A DNA stretch of 64,000 nt from Balanoglossus misakiensis (GCA_040954595.2 CM082590.2:5952001-6016000), one strand, 5' to 3'. Shown: positions 12,701 through 23,169, counted from the stretch's first letter. Translations and numbers: made by a program. Notes: generated from the sequence alone by a model not told the origin.

Positions 12701-15700
12701 AACACTTTATTTTCGCGAGGTAAAATTTTCGCGATATCAAGAGAAGCCACTGTTTCGCTAGTATTAATTTTTGCGTTCTCTTATTTCATTGACTGCATCG
12801 TTATCTTCAAAAAAAAATTTACACGAGTTTTTATTTTCACGCTACTTTGGCTCTCGCGTATTTCGCGGAAATTAATTGCTCGCGAAAATAAAGTGTTTTA
12901 CAGTATGTACATTCACTCTCATTGCATTGAAATTGCAGAGGCCATTTTCATGACCTTATAATTACCTGTACTTCTGTTGGTAGGAATCCAACATGTTGTC
13001 TAAAACCCCGACAGAAATTAACTCGGTTGCAGCTGTGGTAAATAAAATATGAAGTGAATTATAAAGGTGGATTTTCTCAAGCGACATATATTTGAAATGT
13101 TTCATGTTCCAGAATGTGAAATTTTGACAATGTCATACTCATGGAAGTACAAGATGTAATAAGGTCATATTGGGGTCATGTATTGGGAGAGTTATGCCTC
13201 AAGAATAACAATAACTGTGATCTAACTATTTAAAGGGACAAAGTCACTCACTCGCTGCCCTTGTTTCATTAATAATGTTTGATACAAGACACCGCTTATG
13301 TTATTCTACAAGTGGATATATAGAGAATGCACATTCAACGACACACAACTTCCATCCCGTTTGTAGGATTATACAAGAGTAAAAACTTGCCCAAAATGAA
13401 GAAATGGTAGAGAACGATTATTCATTTTGGCGAGATTTTTCACTCTCGTGTCTACAAGCGGGATGGAAGTTGTGTGTGGTGAAAGGGTTCAATTGCAAAG
13501 CTTGGCTCAGAACATCAACACCAAGACAAGCAGTTTCCAAGATTATCAACTGTAAATATGATAGTTCTTTTTGTCAAGGGAGAGAGTCAGTGTAATTGAA
13601 TTGTGAATTTTTAATAATCTGACAAGAGAATCTGTTTTGACAAATATCTGTTTTTAATTCCCTTGCTGCTTGTGAAGGCTTGGCTGCAAATGTGTTTTTA
13701 TCATCAGAGGTTATCAAATGTCGATGACCCACATCGACCCACGCAGTCATGTTGCATTCAATCATGGTGATGGCAATCTGATGTGATTATGAATTCTGTC
13801 CCATCGTAAATCCACTAATCTGCTAATCCGATCGCTAATCCTACCTGGCGATGAGAACATTTCTAGCAAAAGATGGAAGGTTAAACAAGTTGTGGTAAAA
13901 CTGTGGCTATTTGTTGATGGCTGTGTTCTCACTGATGTCTACAGGGTTTCGTCTACAGAGGGCGACAGGGGTTTTCCCTTCTGGGCCGAGTTCCATTGTG
14001 ACCCGAGTAGCCGCCGGTGACGTCATCCCATTCTAGTTAGCATGCGCATAAGCGTAACCCGGGAGATTTCAAACGAACGATACAAGTGTCGCAACCCATG
14101 TAAACTAATATGGCGACTGAGTTTGAAGATTTCTTGGTTTTGTGTAATTTTTTTGAGGATTTTGATGAATCTTTAGATTCTGCAGCAGTTTTGCAACTTC
14201 GGATAAATACTGCCATCATTGCCTCTCTGAGCTGTTTTTTTTTGCACCTAAAATACGTTCCGAAGATAAAAAAATTTGCCTAAGTTATCAAGGAATTTCA
14301 CAAAACCGTATATCCATAGATGCAAGCAATATTTCGGCATCCAGTCAAAGTTTTTCTGGGTATGTTTTTACTTTAGAACTGGCAGACACGTAACATGTAT
14401 CAGGTATGGTGCCTCATCAGCCTCATTGCATTTCGTCTGCACAGTCTTTGTCTGCACCACGTTGTTGAAGTTGCCCGTCATCTGGAAATTTGAATGTGAA
14501 CGTAACTGCCACCTGAGCGCGTCTGACGTCATTTGATAGCAAAGAATTCTTTATGGTTCATCAATAATGTGCCTGCAACCTCTGATGATGTTATTTGTGA
14601 TTCTTAAATTTTTTTCCCTGTTTTTTTTTTAGTGTATGTCTCCTGGACAGCTGATTCATGTATATGGCTTCCACCCTTGGCAGTCTTTGGACAAGTCCGA
14701 CTTCTCACAAATCTGCCCTATTCTGGTACAACAACTGGACACCCATTCATGTATACAAGAGACAGGATTGCAGGGGGAGGAACAGCACAACATGGAAGAT
14801 CGTGATATTTTTGCCATTGAAGGACACGGTCAGTACCCCCTTTTTGAATTATATATTTGAACCAATTTAAAAGGGAAGGGGTTGTTGCGCCGCATGGGTG
14901 TTCCCCTTGCACAAGTCAATAAGTGCTGCCAAATTCCTATGTTGTTTGGAAGTAAATGTCATGTCAAGAATAGTTTGACAAATTTTGTCGTGTCATTCTT
15001 AGTATATGCACATACATTCCATCTGAATCACATTTTCAATTGTGCATTTATTTAAAGCCCTAGTATAATTCCAAACTTGAGTTATTTTTTTTAATATGAT
15101 TGTTTGTGTATAAACTGGCCAGGTTTATTAATTGTTCTACACTGTGAAATATAAATAATTGCATGTAGTACTGTAAAACACTTTATTTTCGCGAGCAATA
15201 CATTTTTGCGAAATACGCAAGAGCCAAAATAGCGTGAAAATAAAAAGTCGTGTAATTTTGTTGTTGTTGAAGATAACGATGCAGTGAATGATATAAGAGA
15301 ACGCGAAAATTAATACTCGCGAAACAGTGGCCTCTCTTGATATCGCGAAAATTCTAACTTGCAAAAATAAAGTGTTTTACAGTATTTGGTTTTTCAACAC
15401 AGCAGAATTGTTGTTGGAAATTGAATACAAGTTTGGCCATGACTTCAACAATGTCAATATATTGGTTGTTTTGACAATCTGACTCTGATTAACATTTCAT
15501 AAAGCTATCCAGAGTAGAACAAGAAACAACAGTATAATACATTGGAGTAAAAATACAGAGAAAAATAGCCAACAGTTCAAGTTACTGGGGCTTTAATGGT
15601 AGTTAAACCTTCTATAATGGCCAGTCAAGGGACTTTCCTAAACTGGCCTTTATAGACACGTCAATTAATTCACATGTAAATTGCCAAGGGACAGTAATAA

Positions 15701-18700
15701 AGTTGCCACTATATAGAGGTGGCCACTAACACAGTTTGACAGTAGTGTATGATTGTAAATGCAATTAAAGGGACATTAATAGCTGTATCTTTTTGCTTTA
15801 TTTTCAGTATTTTTATTCAAATGCAATTTCTTGCTCTACTCCAAACAGCATGCTTATATATCCAGTACTCGACTTGTCAACATAGCCTGTATGTGTGTAA
15901 CGGCAAAATCTGCATTCTAGACCGGACTAGAATTCATTTGTCAACAATAGCAATGCTGATTCTATACATATTTGTTGTGTTAAAAAGCTGGACACTGGGC
16001 ATTTCATTGTGTTTTCGATACACTGAACAAAAATACTGAAAAACATAATGTTAAGTTACAGCTAATGGAGCTTTAAATGGTTTGTCTAATAGTTTAAAGA
16101 GACAAATTCCTCTCTCGATGCCATTTTCCCATTAATTATGTTTGATACAAACACCGTTTATGTCACTATACATGTGGATATATAGTGAATCAACATTCGA
16201 TCACACACACCTCCCAGGACAAAGTCTCTCTCTCGCTGCCATTTTTCCATTAATTATGTCTGATACAAGTCACCGTTTATGACATTATACATGTGGATAT
16301 AAAGTATATCAACATTCAACCACACACAACTTCCATCTCACTTGTAGACACGAGAGTGAAAAACTCGCCAAAATGAATAATCGTTCTCTCTGATTTATTC
16401 ATTTTGAGCGAGGTTTTACTCTGATATCATACAAGTGGGATGGAAGTTGTGTGTAGTCGAACGTTGATTCACTATATATCCACATGTAGAATAAGGTAAA
16501 TGGTGTCTTGTTTCAAACATAATTAATGAAAAGGGGCAGCGAGAGAGAGACTTTGTCCCTTTAATGTGCATGTGTATATGAACATTCAACCACACACAAA
16601 CTTCCATTCCCGCTGTATGACATGAGAGTTAAATCTCACCCAAAATGAATAAATGGTAGAGACCGATTATTCATTTTTTGGGGAGTTTTCACTCTCATGT
16701 CTACAAGTGGGATGGAATTTGTGTGTGGTTGAACGTTGATTCACTATATATCCACATGTAGAATAACATAAACAGTGTCTTGCAGCGAGAGAGAGACTTT
16801 GTCACTTTAACTCATGTTCCCTCATGATGCTCTATTTCCTTTCAGTCTGGGGCTATGGATTCCTTGCCATTACAGTGATCAGTGGCGTATCACTGATGGG
16901 TATACTGACTGTACCGTTTACGAAGCGATATCCCACCCTATACAGACGTCTCTTGTCGTATCTAGTGGCATTAGCCGTAGGCACTTTATCTGGTGATGCC
17001 GTCTTGCATCTTATACCTCACGTAAGTCCATGAAAGATGTATACAGTATATATACACATATTGACTGGCCATGAGGGCAATATGTGTTTTTACCTACCAT
17101 ATATACCCTTTAATACTTGGGTAAATAAAACATTGTTATTATTAAAGGGACAAAGTCTCTCTCTCGCTGCCCCTATTCCATGAATTATGTTTGATACAAG
17201 ACACCGTTTATGTTATTCTACATGTGGATATATAGTGAATCAATGTTCAACCACACAAAACTTCCATCCCGTTTGTAGGATATGAGGGTAAAAATCTCGC
17301 CAAATTGAATAAATGGTAAACACCGATTATTCATTTTGGCGAGTTTTTCACTCTTATGTCTACAAGTTGGATGGATGTTGTGTGTGGTTGAACGTTGAAT
17401 CACTATATATCCACATGTAGAATAATATAAACAGTGTCTTGAATCAAATATAATTATATGGAAAAAGGGCAGCGAGAGAGAGACTTTGTCCCTTTAAAAT
17501 AGCGTACGTCTGTAACCCGAGGTACTGGTAATCTTGCATATTAAATGACCCGACTTGACAATAGGCAATTGGGTGCCACGTGAAGAAGTTTTAATGGAGG
17601 CTTCCCGTAATGATATTGACCCCAGTCTACGACGTTCCCTGATTACGAAATCCATTTTGTATTTACAGTCCTTTACTGGTGAACACGACGATCATGACAG
17701 TGCAAAGAATGAAACTCACCATCTTGCTATTGTCTTGAAAGGATGTACTGTCCTGTTGGGAATTTATTTCTTCTTTATCATGGAAAGATTGATGAAAGTT
17801 CTGACTCACGGGAAGAAGAAAAGGGTAAGTGACTGGAACCAAGATTGTCTCAAATATGTCTTAAAGGGACAATATGGTCAAATGTGAGCTGATTCCAACA
17901 CTTGGGGATGGTTTATTGCTATCATATTATACCAGTATATTAGAATTTGGCATAAATCATTTACTAAAATGATTTATCTTTGGCACAAGTTCCAACCAAA
18001 GTATTTCATGATTAAAGGGACAAAGTCTCTCTCGCTGCCCTTTTTCCATTAATTATGTTTGATACAAGACACTGTTTATGTTATACTACGTGTGGATATA
18101 TAGTGAATCAATGTTCGACCACACACAACTTCCTTCCCACTTGTAGTTATGATTTTGATGAAAACAAGACAATGAACACCCAGTTGTCTTCTTTGTTTCA
18201 TATACTTTTTTTTTTGAAAATCTGTCTCCAAAGCCCATACTACTATGAGGTTACTACGAAGATACCACAAAGTATGCATGAGGACATAAGCGTCCGGTAT
18301 CGCCCGACGCGTAGCAGAGGGCGATGTGCTGTGCATACTTTGTGGTATTTTCATAATAACCTTATTATTATACATCTTACATCTCCGTTAATTCTTGTGT
18401 TGCATGTTACTTGGCTTTCAAAATGCCGATACAATCGATCGAAAACCGCTCAATTGACTCAGTGAGCAGCCATCTTTCTTTTTTTGTTTACGTGCGTTGG
18501 AGCGGGGGTGTCTTGAAACCGTCCGCATAACAACGCATACCTGTACACAGTGAGTTGGGGCGCCTTGAAACTTAAGGCGTATTTAACACGCGTTCCATAC
18601 GTTCCGGACAGCTCTTTTGTTGCATGCTAAATTCTATTGTTCTCGGTGCAAGATGTATAATAATAAACGTTTCTAAATCTTACTTTCTCAACAGCATGAG

Positions 18701-21337
18701 AAACACAGACATAAACACAAAGAGAGAACTCTCTTACATGAGGAAGATCGTAAATTTATTGGTGCAAAACTTCAGGGACACCATGAAAGACAAAATATGT
18801 CATGTGAATCATTACACCTGGTTACTGTGCAAACTCGTTCAGGTAAGAAAATTGAAAAAAAAACAGTGATAAAAAAGTAAATCAAAAAACAGTATAACGA
18901 AGACCGCTGGTATTTATACTAAAAAATTATAAAATATACATTAAAGGCACAAAGTCTCTCTCTCGCTGCCCTTTTTCCATTAATTATGTTTGATACAAGA
19001 AACCATTTATATTATTCTTCATGTGAATATATAGTGAATCAAAATTCGACCACACACAGCTTCCGTCCCGTTTGTAGGATACGAGAGTAAAAATCTCGCC
19101 AAAATGAATTAATGGTAGAGACCAATTATTCATTTTGGCGAGTTGTTCACTCTTGTGTCTACAAGTGAAATGGAAGTTGTGTGTGGTCGAATGTTGACTC
19201 ACCATATATCCACATGTACATTAACTTAAACGGTGTCTTGTATCAAACATAATGAAAAAAGGGCAGTAAGAGACAGACTTTGTCCCTTTAATTTCATTCA
19301 TGATGAAATCTTTGAATTCACCCTCTCGTACAGGCTCAGTTAGCTGCATTAAAGAAAGTGACTCAACGAATTCAATGAATCATTTGCATGAAAATAATGG
19401 TCACCACCATCACCATCATTATCACCATGGCGATGATCACCCGCACTACGACACCAATGAAAGCCATCCCCATGACGATGAAGATCCTGGGAAGTTGCAG
19501 CATGATGATGAAGAGACTGCCGTCCATCACCATGGACACAGTCATCACCATGGTAACCTGAAAGATCAAAGCATTGCATCTATTGCCTGGATGGTCATCA
19601 TGGGGGATGGCCTACATAATTTCAGTGACGGTATGGCTATCGGGGCAGCGTTTGCGAGCAGCTTGACAGGTGGCTTAAGTACGACCATTGCAGTCTTCTG
19701 CCATGAGCTTCCACATGAGCTAGGTAGGAACAATGTGTGATTATAATTATTATTAAAGGGACAAAGTCTCTCTCTCTCTCGCTGCCCTTTTTCCATTAAT
19801 TATGTTTGATACAGGACTCTGTTTATGTTATTCTACATGTGGATATATAGTGAATCAATGTTTGACAACACACAACTTCCATCCCACCTGCAGACACAAG
19901 AGTGAAAAAACTTGCCAAAATGAATAATCAGTCTCTTCCGTTTATTTATTTTGGTGAGATCTTTACTCTCATATCCCACAAACGGGATGGAAGTTGTGTG
20001 TGGTTGAACGTTGATTCACTATGTATACACATGTAGAATAACATAAACAGTGTCTTGTATAAAACATATTAATAGAAAAGGGGCAGCGAGAGAGAGAGAG
20101 ACTTGTCCCTTTAATGTTTATTTCAAAGTTTACATCCATATGGGAAAACAAGAACCTAATGTATATAAATAATACAGAGATCAGTGTTCTCCCTAGGAAT
20201 GTATGATAGAGTAATGGCTAATTTGCATAACAATATTATGAAATGTTATGTTAATTACGTTCTATTGTCTTCTCAAAATTAAACATGGCAGTTATTAGAA
20301 CATTTGTTGTTGTAAATACAATGATAGTTAACTTTTGCTCAAGACTGTATATGTGTATCAATAGATCATGTTTATGTTGTGATACACATAGATAATGGCA
20401 GGTAACTGCAGTTTTAAATTTTGTAAAATTTAGTGTAATACAAATAAACATAAACAATTACTTACGTTCTCTCATCAAAAATTTGGTGACCCATTAATAT
20501 TTAATGTTAATTGCGAGAGAAAATAATGTAGAGTTGTCTTGATTAAATAAATAAAAAAACTTTTATTTGCGAGGCACAATTTACCTTAGAAATTGTATAT
20601 CTGCATCTATCTATATAAACCTGACAGTGGTGATTTTGTGGTTTACAGGTGACTTTGCAATCCTTCTGACGACTGGAATGACAGTTAAACAAGCCATCAT
20701 GTACAGTCTGTTATCATCGGTTCTTGCATACATTGGTGTGTTCATAGGACTTGCATTGGGTAACATCAATACATTCAGTCTGTGGATATTTGCCCTGGCT
20801 GGAGGAATGTTTCTTTACATAGCTTTAGTGGACATGGTGAGTTCCCATTCATTTGTGACTTTATTTAAAGGGACAAAGTCTCTCTCTCGCTGCACCTTTT
20901 TCTATTAATTATGTTTGATACAAGACACCGTTTATGTTATTCTACATGTGGATATATAGTGAATCAACGTTCGACCACACACACCTCCCAGGACAAAGTC
21001 TCTCTCTCGCTGCCCTTTTCCATTAATTATGTTTGATACAAGACACCGTTTATGTTATTCTACATGTGGATATATAGTCAATCAACGTTCAACCACACAC
21101 AACTTCCATCCTGTTTGTAGGATATGAGAGGAAAAACTTGCCCAAAATGATTAGAAAAGTAATTCATATTTATTTGTTGTTGTTTTATAGATGCCCCAAA
21201 TGACCAACGCATCATCTGAAGAGAATGAAAGTCAATGCTGGCATCTTCTTCTGCAGAATCTTGGAATGTTAACAGGAATAGGCATCATGATATTAATAGC
21301 AATTTTTGAAGATCAATTTAGGAAAGCTCTTCAGTAG
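4482..21337 (+). CDS. LIV-1 family zinc transporter (SLC39, ZIP6/ZIP10-like), 8 coding exons
   Basis: Multi-pass zinc importer of the SLC39 LIV-1 subfamily, expected at the plasma membrane. Coding exons: 4482-5018, 14633-14828, 16846-17021, 17565-17824, 18695-18842, 19334-19723, 20649-20836 and 21191-21337, about 680 residues. Seen directly: an N-terminal hydrophobic signal peptide; a module ([20 protein letters not shown]) typical of ZIP6/ZIP10 ectodomains; a CPILV motif matching the CPALL motif before TM1; [15 protein letters not shown]-like TM2 text (here [15 protein letters not shown]); a His-rich loop; HNFSD near residue 534 and HELPHELGD near 563, which form the metal site in this family; and closing TM helices ending in a TAG stop. 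All junctions keep frame except exon 3 to exon 4, where phase 0 meets phase 1, so a short exon is probably missing. The family assignment is firm. Orthology to ZIP6 versus ZIP10 is not resolved. All seven introns carry family-A MITE sequence. Confidence 0.93.
5071..5421. mobile_element. Family-A MITE (short form), ZIP intron 1
   Basis: TTAA-bounded, 351 bp, near-perfect foldback with AGGGACAAAGTCTCTCTCTC ends. It starts 53 nt after the exon 1 donor and shares its right TTAA with the adjacent family-B element. Confidence 0.9.
5418..5586. mobile_element. Family-B TTAA MITE, copy 1
   Basis: Ends AGGTATACTATACAGTCACC and GGTGACTGTATACCT between TTAA sites, with an internal CCATATATGG segment. 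Copies lie at 11637-11811 and, truncated, at 42746-42900. Confidence 0.82.
5877..6277. mobile_element. Family-C TTAA repeat (AGGGACATTA end), copy 1
   Basis: The left end TTAAAGGGACATTAGCCGTA and an internal block (CTACTCCAAACAGCATGCTT) match 15765-16076. The right end, CCCTTTAA near 6277, is less certain. Confidence 0.55.
6369..6514. repeat. Hairpin repeat with AAATATAGGGGTCACCGCGC arms
   Basis: Arms 6369-6390 and 6490-6514 are exact complements. A weaker outer pairing (GGATGTACGTTCAG near 6278 with CGCGTACATCC near 6659) suggests a larger decayed foldback of about 400 bp. Confidence 0.6.
10590..11076. mobile_element. Family-A MITE (long form), ZIP intron 1
   Basis: TTAA-bounded, 487 bp, with the same tandem-terminus arrangement and the same CCTGGGAGGTGTGTGTGG junction as the 1907 copy. 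Confidence 0.9.
11637..11811. mobile_element. Family-B TTAA MITE, copy 2
   Basis: 175 bp, ends AGGTATACAATCACCTCCAA and GGTGACCGTATACCT between TTAA sites. Confidence 0.85.
11910..12482. repeat. Diverged tandem duplications (about 284 bp and 97 bp)
   Basis: A block including GGAGATTTGAAGTGTTGATA recurs at 11970 and 12254 (284 bp apart). Within the second part, a unit of about 97 bp (ATGATGTACATGTAGACTGT ... CATCAC) occurs twice, near 12290 and 12387. Confidence 0.75.
12693..12905. mobile_element. Mariner-like MITE, copy 2
   Basis: TA-flanked, 213 bp, ends CTGTAAAACACTTTATTTTC and complement. In opposite orientation to the 2741 and 15169 copies. Confidence 0.87.
13230..13480. mobile_element. 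Family-A MITE, right end lost, ZIP intron 1
   Basis: The left end TTAAAGGGACAAAGTCACTC and foldback centre are intact; homology stops at about 13480 after GGAAGTTGTGTGTGG. Confidence 0.82.
14110..14283 (+). pseudogene. Short unrecognised ORF, possibly a transposon remnant
   Basis: 57 codons from ATG to TAA opening [20 protein letters not shown], in a locally GC-richer island with CGTCATCCC upstream (14024) and GACGTCATTTG downstream (14524). Lying inside ZIP intron 1, it looks like the start of a foreign, perhaps transposon, gene. I do not recognise the family. Confidence 0.25.
14633..14828 (+). CDS. ZIP transporter exon 2: end of ectodomain with CPxLL-type motif
   Basis: Acceptor is a run of T then AG at 14631-14632; donor is GTCAGT. 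It is 196 nt, going from phase 0 to phase 1. It begins [13 protein letters not shown] and contains [13 protein letters not shown], matching the conserved LIV-1 block just before the first membrane helix. Frame agrees with the preceding and following exons. Confidence 0.9.
15169..15384. mobile_element. Mariner-like MITE, copy 3 (ZIP intron 2)
   Basis: TA-flanked, 216 bp, same termini and internal TTGTTGTTGAAGATAACGAT block as copy 1. Confidence 0.87.
15765..16076. mobile_element. Family-C TTAA repeat, copy 2 (ZIP intron 2)
   Basis: 312 bp between TTAA sites, ends AGGGACATTAATAGCTGTA and TTACAGCTAATGGAGCT. Shares its internal block with 5877-6277. Confidence 0.65.
16094..16564. mobile_element. 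Family-A MITE (long form), ZIP intron 2
   Basis: 471 bp, bounded by TTAA. Here the duplicated terminus is on the left (CACACACCTCCCAGGACAAA), i.e. the long form in the opposite orientation. Confidence 0.88.
16575..16810. mobile_element. Family-A MITE, left end missing, ZIP intron 2
   Basis: Directly follows the previous copy. Has the foldback centre and right end (with an internal deletion) and ends CTTTGTCACTTTAA, 36 nt before the exon 3 acceptor. Confidence 0.82.
16846..17021 (+). CDS. ZIP transporter exon 3: TM1 and TM2
   Basis: 176 nt, with acceptor TTTCAG and donor GTAAGT. It encodes [18 protein letters not shown] (TM1), then [21 protein letters not shown] (TM2 and following), among the most conserved text of LIV-1 ZIPs. 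It ends phase 0, which does not match the phase-1 start of the next recognised exon. A copy of the family-A MITE ends 36 nt before its acceptor. Confidence 0.9.
17142..17497. mobile_element. Family-A MITE (short form), ZIP intron 3
   Basis: 356-bp TTAA-bounded foldback that fills most of the 543-bp intron. Confidence 0.9.
17565..17824 (+). CDS. ZIP transporter exon 4: loop and TM3
   Basis: 260 nt. The only open frame ([13 protein letters not shown], then [20 protein letters not shown]) has its sole upstream AG at 17563-17564, so the exon starts with the last two bases of a codon. The [13 protein letters not shown] text is TM3 of ZIP6/10-like proteins. It ends phase 0 at GTAAGT after a basic HGKKKR stretch. 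Confidence 0.85.
18012..18146. mobile_element. Family-A MITE, left arm only, ZIP intron 4
   Basis: Starts TTAAAGGGACAAAGTCTCTC and stops after CCCACTTGTAG. Followed by a different hairpin repeat. Confidence 0.82.
18248..18364. repeat. Hairpin repeat, copy 1 (ZIP intron 4)
   Basis: The arms ACCACAAAGTATGCAT and TGCATACTTTGTGGTA are extended by GGTTACTACGAAG and the weaker ATAATAACC, around a GC-rich core. Followed by TTATTATTATACATCTT, as is the hairpin at 23076-23169. Confidence 0.65.
18695..18842 (+). CDS. ZIP transporter exon 5: His/basic cytoplasmic loop
   Basis: 148 nt between TTTCTCAACAG and GTAAGA, phase 0 to phase 1. Translation in the required frame opens [21 protein letters not shown], a His- and Lys-rich stretch like the variable cytoplasmic loop between TM3 and TM4. 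Supported by both splice sites and by frame continuity into exon 6 (a split GGC codon). There is no conserved motif, so confidence is lower. Confidence 0.7.
18941..19291. mobile_element. Family-A MITE (short form), ZIP intron 5
   Basis: 351-bp TTAA-bounded foldback in a 491-bp intron, ending 42 nt before the exon 6 acceptor. Confidence 0.9.
19334..19723 (+). CDS. ZIP transporter exon 6: His-rich loop, TM4 and start of TM5
   Basis: 390 nt. It encodes a dense His/Asp loop ([16 protein letters not shown], then [10 protein letters not shown]), then [20 protein letters not shown] (TM4) and [11 protein letters not shown] (TM5). HNFSD and HEXPHE supply the metal ligands in ZIP proteins. The intron splits the glycine codon of the HEXPHEXGD motif, and exon 7 restores it as GDFA. 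Confidence 0.95.
19753..20114. mobile_element. Family-A MITE (short form), ZIP intron 6
   Basis: 362-bp TTAA-bounded foldback that begins 29 nt after the exon 6 donor. Confidence 0.9.
20649..20836 (+). CDS. ZIP transporter exon 7: rest of TM5 to TM7
   Basis: 188 nt, acceptor TTTACAG, donor GTGAGT. It encodes [20 protein letters not shown], then helices ending [19 protein letters not shown], closely following LIV-1 ZIPs. Phase 1 entry and phase 0 exit fit both neighbours. Confidence 0.95.
20865..21150. mobile_element. Family-A MITE, right part lost, ZIP intron 7
   Basis: Two tandem left termini joined by CACCTCCCAGGACAAAG, then part of the centre, stopping about 40 nt before the exon 8 acceptor. 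It begins 28 nt after the exon 7 donor, so it makes up most of this short intron. Confidence 0.85.
21191..21337 (+). CDS. ZIP transporter exon 8: C-terminal helix and stop
   Basis: 147 nt from acceptor TTTTATAG to TAG. It opens MPQM, giving the family's VDMMPQM junction, and then [20 protein letters not shown] (TM8). It ends about 10 residues after the helix, as in the family. A broken family-A MITE lies in the last intron, ending about 40 nt before this acceptor. Confidence 0.93.
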   Translation: MPQMTNASSEENESQCWHLLLQNLGMLTGIGIMILIAIFEDQFRKALQ

Positions 21338-21352
21338 TCTATACATGTTGTT

Positions 21353-21379
21353 GTAGTTGTTGTTGTTGATGATGATGAC

Positions 21380-21436
<57 letters not shown>

Positions 21437-21575
21437 AAAAACATTTTAAAAAATCAATCTGTCATTTCCTGCTATTATTTGTCGATGTTGTAGATAACTG
21501 AAAAAGAACATCGTAATCGTGGAAAACACGACATCATCATCATCATCATCATCAACAACAACAACACAACAACAA
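21353..21575. repeat. GTT/GAT microsatellite and its inverted CAT/CAA counterpart
   Basis: GTT triplets, then about 20 GAT triplets (21366-21435), then about 55 nt shared with 35580-35640, then CAT and CAA triplets (21534-21575). The outer tracts could pair as a hairpin. Confidence 0.85.
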
Positions 21576-21854
21576 CATGATTCACTCCTCTATGCATGTC
21601 ATAGAGACACAAGTGCAAATATTATAAGTGGCAATCATGTCATGTTATTAGCTTTTACATGATATACTCAAGAAGTACCAGTCTTTTAAGGAAGAAAATC
21701 AGACTTTTAAAATTCTTAATATTATTAATTTTTCTTTCATATGAGATTATATAATATTAAATTTATTAAATTTACTTTTTGGCACTGCTTTTGACAGTGA
21801 AATCAAATTGGATCATGAAATTTTGCTGAAGTCAAACTGTGTTGACTTTCACAT

Positions 21855-22047
21855 TTAAAGGGACAAAGTCTCTCTCTCTCACAACCCTTTTTTCCATTAA
21901 TTATGTTTGATACAAGACATCGTTTATCTTATTCCACATGTGGATATACAACATGTATAGTGAATCAACGTTCAACCACACACACCTTCCATCCCACATA
22001 CATAATTAATGGGAAAAAGGGCAGTGAGAGAGAGACTTTTCCCTTAA
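21855..22047. mobile_element. Family-A MITE, internally deleted
   Basis: 193 bp with both TTAA-bounded ends but no foldback centre. Confidence 0.82.
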
Positions 22048-22465
22048 TTGTCAATTTATAGATTAAATACAGAAAAGCAGTATGTTGCAATCTTTACCTT
22101 TACAATCATAAATTTTAATGGGTATAAACGAGATTTGGGTTCAATTCTCTACAGATAGCATGAGTCATTAGATAGGCCAGTGCTTTATGGAGGAAACAAA
22201 CACAAGTCGAGTGTATACCCGACTTTAGTGGGAGTTATTACTATTTTATTATATCAAAAATTTGATTTTATGGTATACTAGTATTACTGTCATGTTCTTC
22301 ACAAAACTTCATCAGAAAAACTGAATTACAGTGGTTGCATTTACGCAAAAAGTATGCGTATCTGATGCCACAAATTCTCACTTGACGCGAAAATCTTAAT
22401 CTATGCATCAATATTGATGCATAGGAAACAGCTGATCCAGTTGCACAATGGTAATACTGGCTGAG

Positions 22466-22677
22466 TACTGTAAAACACTTTATTTTCGCGATTTGAAATT
22501 TTCACGATATCCAGAGAGGCCACTGTTTCGCGAGTATTAATTTTCGCGTTCTCTTATTTCATTCACTTCATCGTTATCTTCAAAAAAAATTACGCGACTT
22601 TTTATTTTCACGCTATTTTGGCTCTCACGTATTTCGCGAAAAATGTATTGCTCGCAAAAATAAAGTGTTTTACAGTA
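22466..22677. mobile_element. Mariner-like MITE, copy 4
   Basis: TA-flanked, 212 bp, ends CTGTAAAACACTTTATTTTC and complement. Confidence 0.87.
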
Positions 22678-23075
22678 TGTCCAAAAATAGCACATTGTGG
22701 GCCTGGGATCAAAACAACCTCCAGAGCGTGCGAACTTTGTACTCAAAATGTAACAATTACCACCAGTGTGTGCGAACTTTGTACTCAAAATGTAGCTAAT
22801 TTTGATTAATGAATATTGAACTAAACATGTGATGATGTGTACGACACAGGCTGAAAGAAGTTTGATGCATTTTTTTTATGAATGTGTCAAAAATACACAC
22901 TCAAAAAAATGTTACCACGACCGCTGAATTAGCAGTACTGTTTTTTGCATTGCTGGTTTGACCTCACTTCCAATCAGAAGGACTAATGGTTGCATAATTT
23001 AATTTTTTTTTAAGGTGTAATGTTTTAAAGGCACCTGAGCTGAAACTGGATAAAAAAGTTAAGCTTTAAATAATA

Positions 23076-23169
23076 TAAGGTTATTCACAAAATACCGGGA
23101 TTTATGTCCGAGTACATCGTGCAGCGCAGGTATTGTCCGAGACGCGCAGTATTTTGTGAATAACCTTAT
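23076..23169. repeat. Hairpin repeat, copy 2
   Basis: Perfect 21-nt arms (ATAAGGTTATTCACAAAATA) around a GC-rich core that is itself partly palindromic. Followed by TTATTATACACCTT, as in the 18248 copy. Confidence 0.75.

Larger units (their letters stand above)
5019..14632 (+). other. Intron 1 of the ZIP gene (9.6 kb)
   Basis: Holds family-A MITEs (5071, 10590, 13230), family-B MITEs (5418, 11637), a TTAA repeat (5877), a hairpin (6369-6514), a mariner-like MITE (12693), tandem repeats near 12 kb and a small ORF at 14110. The 6.7-10.5 kb stretch is AT-rich, with a 20-nt C run at 8161, a diverged duplication at 8050-8105/8228-8280 and AAAT repeats at 9670-9722. No exon was recognised in it. 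Confidence 0.7.

Noticed and set aside
1995-20151. Recurring ORFs containing [20 protein letters not shown]
   Set aside because: They recur because they translate family-A MITE arms. The elements are near-palindromic and lack conserved start or stop positions.
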